Assembly (NCBI RefSeq): GCF_030316845.1
Contig: NZ_JASZYS010000004.1
Coordinates: forward strand, 1-64,000
Reading direction: 5' to 3'
DNA: 64,000 nt
From: Variovorax davisae
GTDB taxonomy: Bacteria > Pseudomonadota > Gammaproteobacteria > Burkholderiales > Burkholderiaceae_C
Positions 33,578 through 44,082 of the stretch are shown here, one piece after another. Position 1 is the stretch's first letter, and the number at the start of each line of letters is the position of its first letter. Under the pieces are notes generated by a model. The model searched no databases. It was not told where the DNA came from and saw only the letters and a list, made by a program, of their open reading frames with translations. The position numbers and the translations under genes were made by a program.

Positions 33578-34207
33578 ATGATCCGTACCCTCGACGACTT
33601 GCGCGCGCTCTACGCGGCGCCCGGCGAGCGGGCGCTGCGCAAGCAGCTCGCGCAGCTCGACGTGCATGGCCGGCGTTTCGTCACGCTGTCGCCGTTCTGC
33701 GTGATCGCGAGTGCGGGTGCGCCGGATCGGTTGCTCGATGCTTCTCCGCGTGGCGGGTCTCCGGGCTTCGTCAAGGTCGCCGACCCGAGCACGCTGCTGG
33801 TGCCGGACAGCGGCGGCAACAACCGGCTCGACACGTTCGAGAATCTGCTGGCCGATGCGCGCATCGGGCTGCTCTTCATGATCCCCGGCGTGGACGAGAC
33901 CCTGCGCGTCAACGGCATCGCCCGCCTGCGCGACGAAGCGGCCTTCGTCGATGTCTTCGCGCAGGAGCGCCAGCGGCCGCGGCTGGTGATCGAGGTGCGG
34001 ATCAAGGAAGCCTACCTGCACTGCCCCAAGGCCTTCATGCGCTCGGCGCTGTGGCAGACCGAGAGCTGGCCGCCGCGCACCGTGCTCCCCAGCCTGAACC
34101 AGATGATTCACGACCAGACCCGGGTGACGGACGCACCCGAACCGCTGGCCGACATGGTTGCGCGCTACCGCGACCAGATCGCGCAAGAGCTCAAGCCCAC
34201 GCCCTGA
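33578..34207 (+). CDS. Pyridoxamine 5'-phosphate oxidase-like flavin-binding protein
   Basis: 209-aa FMN-binding split-barrel protein, similar to the MSMEG_1061 subfamily. Typical wording: FVTLSPFCVIASAGAPD, LLVPDSGGNNRLDTFENLL and VGLLFMIPGVDETLRVNG-type sequence (at about residues 70-112). Lacks obvious PNPOx C-terminal motif, so a flavin reductase or F420-like split-barrel oxidoreductase is more likely than true pyridoxamine oxidase. It starts 4 bases after the M20 peptidase gene and 24 bases before an acyl-CoA dehydrogenase gene. Confidence 0.88.
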   Translation: MIRTLDDLRALYAAPGERALRKQLAQLDVHGRRFVTLSPFCVIASAGAPDRLLDASPRGGSPGFVKVADPSTLLVPDSGGNNRLDTFENLLADARIGLLFMIPGVDETLRVNGIARLRDEAAFVDVFAQERQRPRLVIEVRIKEAYLHCPKAFMRSALWQTESWPPRTVLPSLNQMIHDQTRVTDAPEPLADMVARYRDQIAQELKPTP

Positions 34208-34231
34208 CTCCCCTCACCGAGTGCCACCACC

Positions 34232-35362
34232 ATGCTGCTGACCCCTGACCAGGAAGCCATCCGCGACGCCGTGCGCGCCTTCGCCCAAGCCGAACTCTGG
34301 CCCCACGCGCCGCGCTGGGACCGCGAGCACAGCTTTCCGAAGGAGGCCCACGCCGGCCTGGCGGCGCTCGGCGCCTACGGCATCTGCGTGCCCGAGGAAG
34401 ACGGCGGCGCCGGGCTCGACTACCTGACGCTGGCGCTGGTGCTGGAAGAAATCGCGGCCGGCGACGGCGGCACCAGCACCGCGATCAGCGTCACCAACTG
34501 CCCGGTCAACGCGATCCTGATGCGATACGGCAATGCGCAGCAAAAGAAGCAGTGGCTGCAGCCGCTGGCGCAGGGCCGCATGCTCGGCGCCTTCTGCCTG
34601 ACCGAGCCCCAGGCCGGCAGCGACGCCTCTTCGCTGCGCACCACGGCGCGCAAGGAAGGCGATGGCTGGGTGATCGACGGCGTCAAGCAGTTCATCACCA
34701 GCGGCCGGAACGGCCAGGTCGCGATCGTCATCGCGGTCACCGACAAGGGCGCGGGCAAGCGCGGCATGAGCGCCTTCATCGTGCCGACCGATGCGCCCGG
34801 CTACAACGTTGCGCGGCTCGAGGACAAGCTGGGCCAGCATTCGAGCGACACCGCGCAGATCAACTTCGACGCCTGCCGCATCCCGCTGGAAAACCTGATC
34901 GGGCAGGAAGGCGAGGGCTACAAGATCGCGCTCGGCGCGCTGGAGGGCGGGCGCATCGGCATCGCCGCCCAGAGCGTGGGCATGGCGCGCAGCGCCTTCG
35001 AGGTGGCGCTGGCCTACGCCAAGGAGCGCCAGGCCTTCGGCGGCAGCATCTTCGAGCAGCAGGCGGTGGGCTTCCGGCTGGCCGAATGCGCCACCCAGCT
35101 CGAGGCCGCGCGCCAGCTGATCTGGCATGCGGCCGCCCTGCGCGACGCCGGCCGGCCCTGCCTGAAGGAGGCGGCCATGGCCAAGCTGTTCGCCAGCGAG
35201 ATGGCCGAGCGGGTCTGCAGCGCCGCGATCCAGACGCTGGGCGGCTACGGCTACGTCAACGACTTTCCGCTCGAGCGCATCTACCGCGACGTGCGCGTGT
35301 GCCAGATCTACGAAGGCACGTCGGACATCCAGAAGCTGCTCATCCAGCGCGCCTTGGCGTGA
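34232..35362 (+). CDS. Acyl-CoA dehydrogenase (short/medium-chain type)
   Basis: 376-aa FAD enzyme of beta-oxidation. N-terminal helical domain, FAD/substrate motif AFCLTEPQAGSDASSLRT (about 120-138), and the catalytic Glu in the C-terminal YEGTSDIQKLLI (about 361-372). Other markers: FITSGRNGQVAIV, and GGYGYVNDFPLERIYRD. Substrate is likely a short straight or branched acyl-CoA; butyryl-CoA-like by wording. Confidence 0.94.
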   Translation: MLLTPDQEAIRDAVRAFAQAELWPHAPRWDREHSFPKEAHAGLAALGAYGICVPEEDGGAGLDYLTLALVLEEIAAGDGGTSTAISVTNCPVNAILMRYGNAQQKKQWLQPLAQGRMLGAFCLTEPQAGSDASSLRTTARKEGDGWVIDGVKQFITSGRNGQVAIVIAVTDKGAGKRGMSAFIVPTDAPGYNVARLEDKLGQHSSDTAQINFDACRIPLENLIGQEGEGYKIALGALEGGRIGIAAQSVGMARSAFEVALAYAKERQAFGGSIFEQQAVGFRLAECATQLEAARQLIWHAAALRDAGRPCLKEAAMAKLFASEMAERVCSAAIQTLGGYGYVNDFPLERIYRDVRVCQIYEGTSDIQKLLIQRALA

Positions 35363-35421
35363 GGTGATTCCGGGCGTCTGCACAATACGCCCTGGATCTT
35401 TCCTTCGCCCACCCCCTTTTC

Positions 35422-35862
35422 ATGTCCGCATCCCCCTCCAGCTCTGCCCGTGTTCCCTGCCCCTGCGGGCGCCGCGATCGGCGGGAGCTGCCCCTGGCCT
35501 ACGCGCAGTGCTGCGGCCGCTACGTGGACGATTTCGCGCACACGCCGGCACCGGATGCCGAATCGCTGATGCGCTCGCGCTACACCGCCTTCGTGCGCGA
35601 ACGCGCCGACTACCTGCTGGCCACCTGGCACGCCACCACGCGACCGGCGAGCGTCGATTTCGAGCCCGCCGTGAAGTGGCTGGGCCTGGACGTCCGCTCG
35701 CGCTCGGTGCTGGATGCCGACCACGCGGAGGTCGAGTTCGTCGCCCGCCAGCGCAGCAGCGCCGGCGTGGCGAGCCGGCTGCACGAACGCAGCCGCTTCG
35801 TGCGCGAAGAGGATGACGGGCAGCTCCATCGCTGGTATTACATCGACGGCGACCTTCACTGA
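35422..35862 (+). CDS. YchJ family protein (SEC-C-type motif)
   Basis: 146-aa protein of the UPF0225/YchJ family. Starts with a Cys-rich SEC-C-like motif (PCPCGRR, then YAQCCGRY) followed by an NTF2-like domain (DAESLMRSRYTAFVRERADYLLATWH to HRWYYIDGD, read from about 40 to 145). Family role is unknown; probably metal binding. Stands alone, with a GC-rich hairpin after it. Confidence 0.9.
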   Translation: MSASPSSSARVPCPCGRRDRRELPLAYAQCCGRYVDDFAHTPAPDAESLMRSRYTAFVRERADYLLATWHATTRPASVDFEPAVKWLGLDVRSRSVLDADHAEVEFVARQRSSAGVASRLHERSRFVREEDDGQLHRWYYIDGDLH

Positions 35863-35870
35863 CCGATCCG

Positions 35871-35886
35871 GTCGGGAAAGCCCGAC
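35871..35886 (+). terminator. GC-rich hairpin downstream of YchJ gene
   Basis: GTCGGG (35871-35876) and CCCGAC (35881-35886) form a perfect stem with an AAAG loop, 9 bases after the YchJ stop. No T-run follows, so it may act as a weak or Rho-assisted terminator. Confidence 0.35.
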
Positions 35887-35910
35887 GGCTCGCACAGGGC
35901 CTCGATTGAA

Positions 35911-35929
35911 TGCTATACATTTAATAGCA
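35911..35929. repeat. Small AT-rich inverted repeat TGCTAT-n7-ATAGCA
   Basis: A perfect 6-bp inverted repeat in the 220-base gap between the YchJ and DUF3047 genes. It resembles short hairpin repeats (GCTAT/ATAGC with T/A-rich loop) that I recall as scattered through Comamonadaceae intergenic DNA. The rest of the gap shows no gene; its promoter is not clear. Confidence 0.45.
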
Positions 35930-36082
35930 AACGCGACGGATTGTGTCTTTTGTGGCGACAGACCGATTCCTTCCGGGCTATTTATCTTGCGCCGCTCCTG
36001 CCTCACACTCCGTACCCTGTGAACGTTGCGCCGAGGGCGCAGCGACGAACCGCTCAACCGGCCGCAGGCCAAGAGGTGCACC

Positions 36083-36934
36083 ATGGGCAGCTGGACGAAC
36101 CGCATGCTGGATCGGGGACGGCTGTGCGCCGCGATGGCGCTGCCGGCCGTGGCCGCGCTGCTGATGGCCGCGCCGGACGCGCGCGCGCAGGACCGGAACC
36201 TGCTCACGCCGTTCTCGGGCGCGACCGGTGCCCAGCCGCCGGCGCCGTGGCATTTCACCACCTTGCCCAACAAGTCGCCGACCCGCTTCGAGGTCGATCA
36301 GCTCGACGGCCAGCGGGTGCTCAAGGTCGACGCTGACAATTCCTACGGGAATCTGGTCCATCCGGCCCGGGTCGAGCTCAACGACAAGGCCACCCTGGCC
36401 TGGCGCTGGCGGGTCGAGGCCTTCGTCGAGGGCGCCGACCTGCGCACCCGCGCCGGCGACGACGGCGCAGCCAAGGTCTGCGTGTTCTTCGATTTCCCGC
36501 TCGACCGGCTGTCGGTCGGCGAGCGCACCCGCCTGGCGCTGGCGCGCCGCGCCACCGGCGAAGCGGTGCCGACCGAGACCCTGTGCTACGTCTGGGACAA
36601 CAAGGAAGCCAAGGGCAACCAATTCGACAATGCCTTCACCAAGCGCATCCGCATGGTGGTGCTCGAATCCGGCGCCGCCGCCAAGCCGGGCAGCTGGACG
36701 GCCGAGCGCCGCAACCTGCTGTCGGACTACCGCCGCGCCTTCGGCGGCGAGGCCGGCGACATCCAGCCCGACGTGACGGCGGTGGCGGTCTCGGCCGACG
36801 CCGACAACACCCACGGCCACGGCATCGCCTATTTCTCGGATCTCGACCTGCGCGGCAACCCGCCCTCGCCAGCGGCTGCATCGGCTGCAGCGGCCGCGCC
36901 GGCGGCGGCCGAGCGGCCGCCACAGGGCCAATAG
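36083..36934 (+). CDS. DUF3047 family secreted protein
   Basis: 283-aa protein with a signal peptide (ALPAVAALLMAAPDARAQ, about 14-33) and a DUF3047 beta-sandwich-like domain (about 50-255; WRWRVEAFVEGADLRTRAGDD, read at about 107-127, and YVWDNKEAKGN). The last 30 residues are Ala/Pro-rich and low complexity. Start at 36083 (MGSWTNRM). Function of the domain is unknown; a periplasmic or exported carbohydrate-binding-like role is possible. Confidence 0.85.
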   Translation: MGSWTNRMLDRGRLCAAMALPAVAALLMAAPDARAQDRNLLTPFSGATGAQPPAPWHFTTLPNKSPTRFEVDQLDGQRVLKVDADNSYGNLVHPARVELNDKATLAWRWRVEAFVEGADLRTRAGDDGAAKVCVFFDFPLDRLSVGERTRLALARRATGEAVPTETLCYVWDNKEAKGNQFDNAFTKRIRMVVLESGAAAKPGSWTAERRNLLSDYRRAFGGEAGDIQPDVTAVAVSADADNTHGHGIAYFSDLDLRGNPPSPAAASAAAAAPAAAERPPQGQ

Positions 36935-36970
36935 CCGCGCGCCTGCCCCGGCCGCCACGTCCCGAACACC

Positions 36971-37939
36971 ATGAACGACTTCGTTGCACTCCTCGCCAGC
37001 CAGGGCGCCGCCCTGGTCTTCGCCGCCACGCTGGCGACGCGCCTCGGGGCGCCGGTGCCGGCGGTGCCGTTCCTGGTCGTGGCCGGCGGGCTGACGGTCG
37101 GCGGGCAAGTGTCCTTTGCCGCGGTGGTGCTGGCCGCGGTGCTCGGCAACATCCTCGGTGACGGCGTCTGGTTCCTGGCTGGGCGCCGCTGGGGCTACCG
37201 CGTGATGCGGCTGCTGTGCCGGATCTCGCTGTCGCCCGACTCCTGCGTCAGGCGCAGCGAATCGATCCTCGGGCGCTGGGGCGGGTGGTCGCTGATCGCG
37301 GCCAAGTTCGTGCCGGGCGTCTCGGTGGTGGCGCCGCCGATGGCGGGCGCCCTCGGCATGTCGAACCTGCGCTTCCTGGCCTACGAAACCGTGGCCGCGC
37401 TCATCTGGACCCTTCTTTGCCTGTTCGTCGGCCGGATCTTCCATGCCGCGATCCAGGACGTGCTGGCGGTGATCTCCAACATTGGCCTGGGCGCGCTGGC
37501 GATCGGCGTGCTGGCGCTGGCGGCCTTCATCGGCTGGCGCTGGCGGCAACGCCGGCTGGCGCAGCAGGTCGACGACATCGTCCACATCCAGGTCGAAGCC
37601 TTGCGCGAGGCGCTGGCGGCGGGCGCCGGCCCGACCGTGATCGACGTCCGCTCGGACGAGGCCCGCGCGCTCGACGCGCGGGCGATCCCGGGCGCGATCG
37701 GCATCGGGCTGAAGCAGCTGCCGAAGCGGCTGTCGGCCTTTGCCGATGGGCGTGAGCTGGTGGTCTTCTGCGATTGCCCCGACGACGCCTCGGCGATCGC
37801 GGCGGCCCGTGTGCTGATGGGCGCCGGCCTGCCGCGGGTCAGCGTCCTGGCAGGCGGGCTCGATGCGTGGGCGGCGGCGCACGCGGGCGAGCCGATGCGG
37901 CCAGTCGCGCCGCCGTTGGCGGCGGCACACTCCGCTTGA
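36971..37939 (+). CDS. DedA family membrane protein fused to rhodanese domain
   Basis: 322-aa two-domain protein. Residues about 1-195 are a DedA/SNARE-associated membrane domain with several hydrophobic segments, the conserved GAPVPAVPFLVVAGG and AAKFVPGVSVVAPPMAGALGM motifs (DedA proteins are undecaprenyl-phosphate or lipid flippases). Residues about 205-305 are a rhodanese-like domain with VIDVRSDEARALD and the active-site Cys region FCDCPDDASA. The DedA-rhodanese fusion occurs in several proteobacteria. It ends 35 bases before the thiC leader. Confidence 0.9.
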   Translation: MNDFVALLASQGAALVFAATLATRLGAPVPAVPFLVVAGGLTVGGQVSFAAVVLAAVLGNILGDGVWFLAGRRWGYRVMRLLCRISLSPDSCVRRSESILGRWGGWSLIAAKFVPGVSVVAPPMAGALGMSNLRFLAYETVAALIWTLLCLFVGRIFHAAIQDVLAVISNIGLGALAIGVLALAAFIGWRWRQRRLAQQVDDIVHIQVEALREALAAGAGPTVIDVRSDEARALDARAIPGAIGIGLKQLPKRLSAFADGRELVVFCDCPDDASAIAAARVLMGAGLPRVSVLAGGLDAWAAAHAGEPMRPVAPPLAAAHSA

Positions 37940-37973
37940 TCCCGCCGCCCCAGGCGGCCTAGAATCGGACCCG

Positions 37974-40035
<2,062 letters not shown>

Positions 40036-40078
40036 GCGTGACATGAGGGATGGGGGCCATTTGGTTAGGATGGCAGCC

Positions 40079-40771
40079 ATGAATTCCATCCCTTTCGACG
40101 CCGTTCTGTTCGACTGCGACGGCGTCCTGGTCGACTCCGAACCCATCACCAACCGCGTGCTCGCCGAGATGCTCGGCGAGCTGGGCTGGGCGCTCAGCAC
40201 CGAGGAATCGATGCGGATCTTCACCGGCAAGGCGGTCAAGGACGAAGCCGCGCTGATCGAGGCCAGGACCGGCTTCGCGATCACGCCCGAGTGGCTGCAC
40301 GGCTTTCGCGGCCGCCGCAACGAGGCGCTGGAGCGCGACCTGCTCGCGATTCCCAACGCCGCCCAGGCGGTGCGCGCGCTGCACGCGGCGCTGGGCGGCC
40401 GCATCGCCTGCGCCTCGGGCGCCGATCGACACAAGGTCGAGTTGCAGCTCGAGAAGATCGGCATCCTCGACTGCTTCGCCGGCCGGATCTTCAGCGGCCA
40501 CGAAACCCCGCGTTCCAAGCCCGCGCCGGACGTCTACCTGGCGGCGGCTGCGGCGCTCGGCGTCGACCCGGCGCGCTGCGCGGTGATCGAGGACACGGTC
40601 ACCGGCGCCATGGCCGGCGTCGCCGCCGGCGCCACCGTGTTCGGCTACAGCCCGAGCGATCTGGGCCACAGCGGGCCCGAAGCGCTGCGTGCCGTCGGCG
40701 TGGCGCAGATCTTCGCCGACATGGCGCAGCTGCCGACGCTGCTGGCCGACTGGCGCCCCGCAATCGCCTGA
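40079..40771 (+). CDS. HAD-superfamily phosphatase (YieH/beta-PGM-like)
   Basis: 230-aa HAD hydrolase: motif I FDCDGVLVDSE (about 8-18), a helical C1-type cap, motif II CASGAD, Lys in SKPAPDVYL and motif III/IV VIEDTVTGAMAG. Wording is like the beta-phosphoglucomutase/YieH subgroup, which dephosphorylates small sugar phosphates such as 6-phosphogluconate. The start at 40079 (MNSIPFDAVLFD) is used; the longer frame overlaps nothing conserved. Follows thiC by 43 bases. Confidence 0.9.
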   Translation: MNSIPFDAVLFDCDGVLVDSEPITNRVLAEMLGELGWALSTEESMRIFTGKAVKDEAALIEARTGFAITPEWLHGFRGRRNEALERDLLAIPNAAQAVRALHAALGGRIACASGADRHKVELQLEKIGILDCFAGRIFSGHETPRSKPAPDVYLAAAAALGVDPARCAVIEDTVTGAMAGVAAGATVFGYSPSDLGHSGPEALRAVGVAQIFADMAQLPTLLADWRPAIA

Positions 40772-40781
40772 AACCCGCCGC

Positions 40782-42158
40782 ATGCCCGGCCTGCGCGCGC
40801 TCTGCGGTCTCTTGATCGCCGCCTGCCTGGCGGGCTGTTCGTCGATCCGGCCATGGCTCAACGAGCCGCTGGTCGAGCGGGCGCCGCCGCCCTCCAGCCT
40901 GATGGCGCCGGAGTCGGGCCGCGACCCGACGATCCTGGTCGCCGTCACGCTTTCCGGCGGCGGCGCCCGTGCCGCTGCCTTCGGCTATGGCGTGCTGGAG
41001 GAGCTGCGGCGCACCAAGTTCGACCTGAACGGCCGCCACGCCGACCTGCTCGACGCCACCGACGTGATCAGCGGGGTCTCGGGCGGCAGCATCCTGGCGG
41101 CCTACTACGCGGCCTTCGGCGCCGACAAGCTGCAGAACTTCGAGCGCGACTTCCTGCGCCAGAACTTCCAGAACAGCCTGATCCTGCAGGCGCTGCGTCC
41201 GGGCAGCCTGTATGACCTGACATCGCCCTGGTACGGCCGCAGCCACCTGCTGGCGCGCCGGCTGGACGAGATCTACGAGGGCAAGACCTACGCCGACATC
41301 GAGCGCAACGCGCGCCATCCGCAACTCGTGATCGCGGCCACCGACATGTCGCTGGGCACGCCCTTCGAATTCACCTCCGACCAGTTCGAGCTGATCTGCT
41401 CGGACCTGCAGAGCGTGCCGCTGTCCTTCGCGGTCGCGGCCTCGTCGGCGGTTCCGATCCTGCTGAGCCCGCTGACGCTCAAGAACTATTCGCAGGAGTG
41501 CCGCGACCGTGGCATCGTGCCGCGGCTGGCCGTGCGCGGCGGCGGCAACTACCGGGCCCGCATGTTCCGCATGCAGGCCAACAGCTACCTCGACGCGCAG
41601 AGCCGCCCCTTCATCCATCTGGTCGACGGCGGCGTGGCCGACAACCTGGCGGTGCGCCGCCTGCTCGACCGCGCGCTGGTCGGCGGCGGCCTGCGCGAGA
41701 GCTTCGAGGAGGTGGGCATCCCGCGCGGCAGCGTGCGCAAGCTGATCGTGATCAGCGTCAACTCGGCGCGCGACCCGGCCAACAACATCGACCAGAGCGA
41801 CCGGGTGCCCGGTGTCCGCGGGGTGGCCGACACGCTGCTGTTCGGTGCCGGCGCGCGCGCCACGCTCGAGACCCAGGAGTTCCTGCTCGACACGGCGCGC
41901 CAGTGGCGGGAGGACCTCAAGTCGCGCAGCGCCGACGGCTCGGATGCGTTCGCGCCCGACGCCGAGATCCATGTGGTGCAGGTCAACCTGCGCGATGCCG
42001 CCGATGGCGAGCTGCGCCAGCGGCTGCTGCAGGTGCCGACCGCATTCTCGATCAGCGACGAAGAGGTGACCCGGCTGATCGCGGCGGGGCGCAGCGTGCT
42101 GCAGCGCTCGCCCGAGTTCCAGGCCTTGAAGCGGTCGCTGGGCGCGGCCCAGGACTGA
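40782..42158 (+). CDS. Patatin-like phospholipase lipoprotein
   Basis: 458-aa predicted lipoprotein (lipobox LAGC, Cys19) with a patatin domain: oxyanion motif LSGGGARAAAFGYG (about 60-73), nucleophile elbow GVSGGSILAAYYAAFG (Ser about 105) and the catalytic Asp in LVDGGVADNLAVR (about 280). Probably a phospholipase A or lysophospholipase anchored in the membrane facing the periplasm. Its start follows the HAD gene stop by 10 bases; likely same unit. Confidence 0.9.
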   Translation: MPGLRALCGLLIAACLAGCSSIRPWLNEPLVERAPPPSSLMAPESGRDPTILVAVTLSGGGARAAAFGYGVLEELRRTKFDLNGRHADLLDATDVISGVSGGSILAAYYAAFGADKLQNFERDFLRQNFQNSLILQALRPGSLYDLTSPWYGRSHLLARRLDEIYEGKTYADIERNARHPQLVIAATDMSLGTPFEFTSDQFELICSDLQSVPLSFAVAASSAVPILLSPLTLKNYSQECRDRGIVPRLAVRGGGNYRARMFRMQANSYLDAQSRPFIHLVDGGVADNLAVRRLLDRALVGGGLRESFEEVGIPRGSVRKLIVISVNSARDPANNIDQSDRVPGVRGVADTLLFGAGARATLETQEFLLDTARQWREDLKSRSADGSDAFAPDAEIHVVQVNLRDAADGELRQRLLQVPTAFSISDEEVTRLIAAGRSVLQRSPEFQALKRSLGAAQD

Positions 42159-42185
42159 GGGGAATGCAGCCCGTGGCGCCACCGA

Positions 42186-42224
42186 TTGACATTTGAATTT
42201 GATTGGGTACATTCGAATTCAAAT
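42186..42224 (+). promoter_or_regulatory. Promoter and operator of the PspA/flotillin operon
   Basis: TTGACA (42186-42191) and TACATT (42208-42213), with a 16-base spacer, form a good sigma-70 promoter. A perfect 9-bp inverted repeat, ATTTGAATT (42191-42199) and AATTCAAAT (42216-42224), spans it and reaches the ATG at 42223. This leaves little or no 5' untranslated RNA and suggests repression by a dimeric regulator, perhaps the RHH-like first gene. Confidence 0.75.
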
Positions 42225-42732
42225 GAAATCATCTGCATCCATGGTCCCGGTTTCAGGGCGTTTGCCGGAGGATCTCTACCAATGGCTCTCGGCCTTGCCC
42301 CTTGAGGGCGCCACCACTTTCAGCGACAAGATGCGCGAAGCGATCGCGACGCTCAAGCGGCTTCATGACGGTGGCGCGGACTATGTCGGTGCGTTGACGA
42401 TGCATCGCGACTTGTCGCGTTCAGCGCGCGACCAGTTGGCAGCGCTTGAACTTCAGAGCGGAGAGCATTCGGAGGTCGTGGCCGCCGTGCTGGAACATGC
42501 GCCTGCGTTCGGTGCGGCGCTGCAGTCGGCGCATGTTGCGACGCTTGACGATGCGCGTCTGCTCGAAGCGCAGTTGGTGCGTCGCGCACTTCAGCTCGCC
42601 GAGACCTTGTTGCGCCAGATGCTGACGACGGAGGCGGCGGCCTACGACCCGCAGGTCGTCCGGCGCCATGCCGGACGTCTGATCGAATTGGCACGCGCCA
42701 TTCCCCCCCTCAATCAACCCCAAGGAGACTAG
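42223..42732 (+). CDS. Hypothetical protein with RHH-like N-terminus, first gene of PspA operon
   Basis: 169-aa protein. The N-terminus (VSGRLPEDLYQWLSALP then TTFSDKMREAIATLKRL, about residues 8-48) resembles a ribbon-helix-helix DNA-binding domain. The rest is helical (QSGEHSEVVAAVLEHAP to LLRQMLTTEAAAYDP). No known domain identified. It overlaps no gene and is 2 bases upstream of the PspA gene. It probably regulates its own operon; the operator-like repeat overlies its promoter. Confidence 0.82.
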   Translation: MKSSASMVPVSGRLPEDLYQWLSALPLEGATTFSDKMREAIATLKRLHDGGADYVGALTMHRDLSRSARDQLAALELQSGEHSEVVAAVLEHAPAFGAALQSAHVATLDDARLLEAQLVRRALQLAETLLRQMLTTEAAAYDPQVVRRHAGRLIELARAIPPLNQPQGD

Positions 42733-42734
42733 CA

Positions 42735-43412
42735 ATGGCAGACAGTTTGCGCGCACGAGTCACACGTTTCATCGCGGGCGGTGCGCACGCACTGGTCGAT
42801 CGGCTGGAGGACGCGACGCCGGTCGCGGCGATGGAGCAGTCGGTGAGGGAGGTCGACCAATTGACGGACGAGGTGCGCGCCGAACTGGGCCGTGTCGCCG
42901 CCAACAGGCACCTGGCGCAGCAGCAGCATCTGCACCTGAATCGGGAACACGAGGAACTGGCCGCAGCCGTCGAATCGGCGGTGGCATCGGACAGGGAGGA
43001 TCTGGCGCGTCCCGGGATTGCCCGCCAAATCGACATCGAAGCGCAGCTGCCGGTGTTGGCGTCCAGCCTGGCCGAATTGGTGCAGCAGGAGAAAGACCTG
43101 TCGGGCTATGTCGATGCGTTGATGGGCAAGCGGCGCGAGATGGAGCGGGCGATCCGCGAGTTCGAAGTCTCACGCGGCGCGGCGCAGTCGGTGGGCGTCA
43201 GTGGGTCCCTCGCCAAGGGTCGGGACGTCGAGGGCAAGCTGCAGGCTGCGCAGGCGGCGTTCGACCGAACCTACCAGCGGCAGACCGGCCTGGATGCCAA
43301 CGGGCGCCAAGGCTCACTGGAACAAGCCGCAAAGGTGCGCGACCTCACGGAGCTGGTGCGCGACAACAAGATTGCGGAGCGGCTGGCCGCTTTGAAGGCC
43401 GGCAGCCAGTGA
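42735..43412 (+). CDS. PspA/IM30 family protein
   Basis: 225-aa coiled-coil protein of the PspA/IM30 (ESCRT-III-like) family that binds and protects the inner membrane. N-terminal amphipathic helix (SLRARVTRFIAGGAHALVDRL), then long helices through residue 220 (DALMGKRREMERAIREFEV, SLEQAAKVRDLTELV). Linked here with YqiJ-like and flotillin genes, a partnership seen in many bacteria for membrane-stress response. Base composition seems less GC-rich than core neighbours. Confidence 0.88.
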   Translation: MADSLRARVTRFIAGGAHALVDRLEDATPVAAMEQSVREVDQLTDEVRAELGRVAANRHLAQQQHLHLNREHEELAAAVESAVASDREDLARPGIARQIDIEAQLPVLASSLAELVQQEKDLSGYVDALMGKRREMERAIREFEVSRGAAQSVGVSGSLAKGRDVEGKLQAAQAAFDRTYQRQTGLDANGRQGSLEQAAKVRDLTELVRDNKIAERLAALKAGSQ

Positions 43413-44029
43413 TTCTGCTGACTGCTCCAGAAACCTGGCCCTTCGGCGCCGCGCTCGGCGTCATGGTCGGCTTGAGCGTCCTCGAGGGAGCCGGCCTCCT
43501 GCTCGCCCACAGCCCTTCGCAATGGCTGGAAGCGCTGCTACCGGAATCCCCGGAGGGGGTAGACGGCCCGTTGGGCTGGTTGCATGTCGGCAAGGTCCCC
43601 TTGCTGGTGCTGCTGATCCTGTTTCTCGCGGGCTTCTCGATCTCCGGCTATGTGATTCAGGTTGCCGCACTCTCGATGGGGGGCGGCCTTTTGCCTGCCT
43701 GGGGGGCGAGCATCCCGGCCGCCTGTGCCGGTCTCTCGACCGTGAGTGCCCTGGGCGCATTGATTGCACGCGTGATGCCGGGCGACGAGACCACGGCCGT
43801 GAGCGAGCAAAGCCTAGTGGGCCGCGTCGGTCTGGTCGTGCGCGGCCACGCCCGGCAGGGCATGGCGGCGGAAGCCAAGGTTCGTGACGCCCACGGACAC
43901 GTCCACTACGTGATGGTCGAGCCCGACCTCCCGGACCAATCCTTCGCCGAAGGCGCCGACGTCCTGCTGGTCAAGAAGGTCGGGGCCCGGTTTCGCTGCA
44001 TCGGCAACCCGCACCCCGAACTGCTGTAG
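43409..44029 (+). CDS. YqiJ-like membrane protein with OB-fold (NfeD-like) domain
   Basis: 206-aa protein with about three transmembrane segments (about 10-33, 63-88, 94-122) followed by an OB-fold domain (about 132-200; VGRVGLVVRGHARQGMAAEAKV). YqiJ/NfeD proteins partner flotillins (YqiK). Start is the GTG at 43409 overlapping the PspA stop codon. The C-terminal domain faces the cytoplasm or periplasm depending on topology. Confidence 0.88.
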   Translation: MILLTAPETWPFGAALGVMVGLSVLEGAGLLLAHSPSQWLEALLPESPEGVDGPLGWLHVGKVPLLVLLILFLAGFSISGYVIQVAALSMGGGLLPAWGASIPAACAGLSTVSALGALIARVMPGDETTAVSEQSLVGRVGLVVRGHARQGMAAEAKVRDAHGHVHYVMVEPDLPDQSFAEGADVLLVKKVGARFRCIGNPHPELL

Positions 44030-44082
44030 CGACCCGCCTGCAAAGACAAGAACCACCCATTCATCGAGGAGGAAACACACAC

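Noticed and set aside
35978..37930. A 650-codon open frame on the minus strand opposite the DUF3047 and DedA-rhodanese genes
   Set aside because: Antisense shadow. The plus-strand genes have signal peptide, membrane segments and conserved motifs, while this frame has none.
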